From Candidatus Hydrogenedentota bacterium (GTDB lineage: Bacteria; Hydrogenedentota; Hydrogenedentia; Hydrogenedentales; SLHB01): DNA of 14,573 nucleotides. Of the stretch, positions 14,459 through 14,573 are shown piece by piece. Made by a program: the position numbers and the translations under genes. Position 1 is the first letter of the stretch, and the number at the start of each line of letters is the position of its first letter. Where the stretch lies: contig DAOLNV010000013.1 in NCBI GenBank assembly GCA_035416745.1, positions 1 through 14,573 on the forward strand. Reading direction: 5' to 3'. The notes beneath the pieces are model-generated. The model was not told the DNA's origin. It was given only the letters and a program-made list of their open reading frames with translations, and ran no database searches.

Positions 14459-14573
14459 TCATAGAGTAGCGCACATCTCCGGCAATTCGGAAATGTCGCG
14501 TATTCGCACTTCCGGCATGTGGGCCGGACTGTCGTGCACCCGCCCGGCGTGTTCGCTGTCGACGAGGACGGCG
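14459..14573 (-). CDS. C-terminal end of an unidentified protein, possibly HAD-type hydrolase (partial)
   Basis: The minus strand from 14572 to the TGA at 14461-14459 encodes 37 residues (AVLVDSEHAGRVHDSPAHMP, then EVRIRDISELPEMCATL). The pattern of a hydrophobic strand AVLVD, a variable stretch, then V-R-I-R-D-I-S-E-L-P-E resembles the last part of HAD-superfamily phosphatases (A.lVd..gr...a..vI.di.ELp..l), but the catalytic motifs would lie outside the window, so this is weak. It is read in the same direction as the GDPD gene 22 nt downstream and is probably in one operon with it. Confidence 0.5.
   Translation of the reverse strand, partial: AVLVDSEHAGRVHDSPAHMPEVRIRDISELPEMCATL

Noticed and set aside
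1..14573. tRNA, rRNA, CRISPR arrays, insertion-sequence ends and origins
   Set aside because: I scanned for cloverleaf T-arm motifs, regularly spaced repeats, transposase motifs and DnaA-box clusters by eye and found none convincing.

Overview
The window reads as a chromosomal segment of a GC-rich, Gram-negative, probably uncultivated heterotroph. Several genes have purine-rich ribosome binding sites, several products carry Sec signal peptides, and one carries a lipobox. The exported YVTN-propeller/phosphoesterase fusion, the exported Ig-like protein and the GxxExxY gene with its CAC-rich upstream repeat are typical of PVC/FCB-type or related environmental lineages such as Planctomycetota or Hydrogenedentota. 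That placement is inference from style of gene content; there is no rRNA or universal marker to fix it.

Left part (1-4799). The C-terminally cut end of a GxxExxY-family gene runs leftward off the edge, with a short CAC-rich repeat upstream. A rightward run follows: an exported dienelactone-hydrolase-type enzyme (412-1188), a large exported YVTN beta-propeller/phosphoesterase (1230-3980) and a hemolysin III/PAQR membrane protein (4029-4700). The gaps of 41 and 48 nt suggest one transcript.

Middle (4799-7324). Two leftward genes lie here: an exported protein with tandem Ig/PKD-like domains (4799-5773) and a small unrecognised protein with an internally duplicated D-W-x-x-N-[HY]-A-x-x-W-R motif (6009-6413). 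Next comes an AT-richer stretch with no convincing gene (6414-6795), then a PsiE-family membrane protein that appears broken by one frameshift and one in-frame stop (6796-7324). This is the least orderly part of the window.

Right part (7325-14573). A stand-alone ABC solute-binding protein (7412-8626) is followed, beyond a GC-rich hairpin, by an RlmI-type rRNA methyltransferase (8685-9812). This converges, 12 nt apart, on a PilZ protein carrying a degenerate receiver domain (9825-10805). A good sigma70-like promoter precedes a rightward pair: a hexapeptide-repeat acyltransferase (11054-11770) and a B12-binding-type radical SAM enzyme (11826-13142). After a 352-nt intergenic region with a strong hairpin and a stray repeat, two leftward genes close the window: a lipoprotein glycerophosphodiester phosphodiesterase (13495-14436) and the C-terminal end of a possible HAD-type protein (14459-14573).

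Most genes are exported or envelope-related (ester and phosphoester hydrolysis, sugar capture, surface modification, c-di-GMP response). I do not see one coherent new multi-gene system. The best leads are the duplicated-motif small protein, the PilZ/pseudo-receiver fusion, the damaged PsiE locus and the acyltransferase/radical SAM pair.
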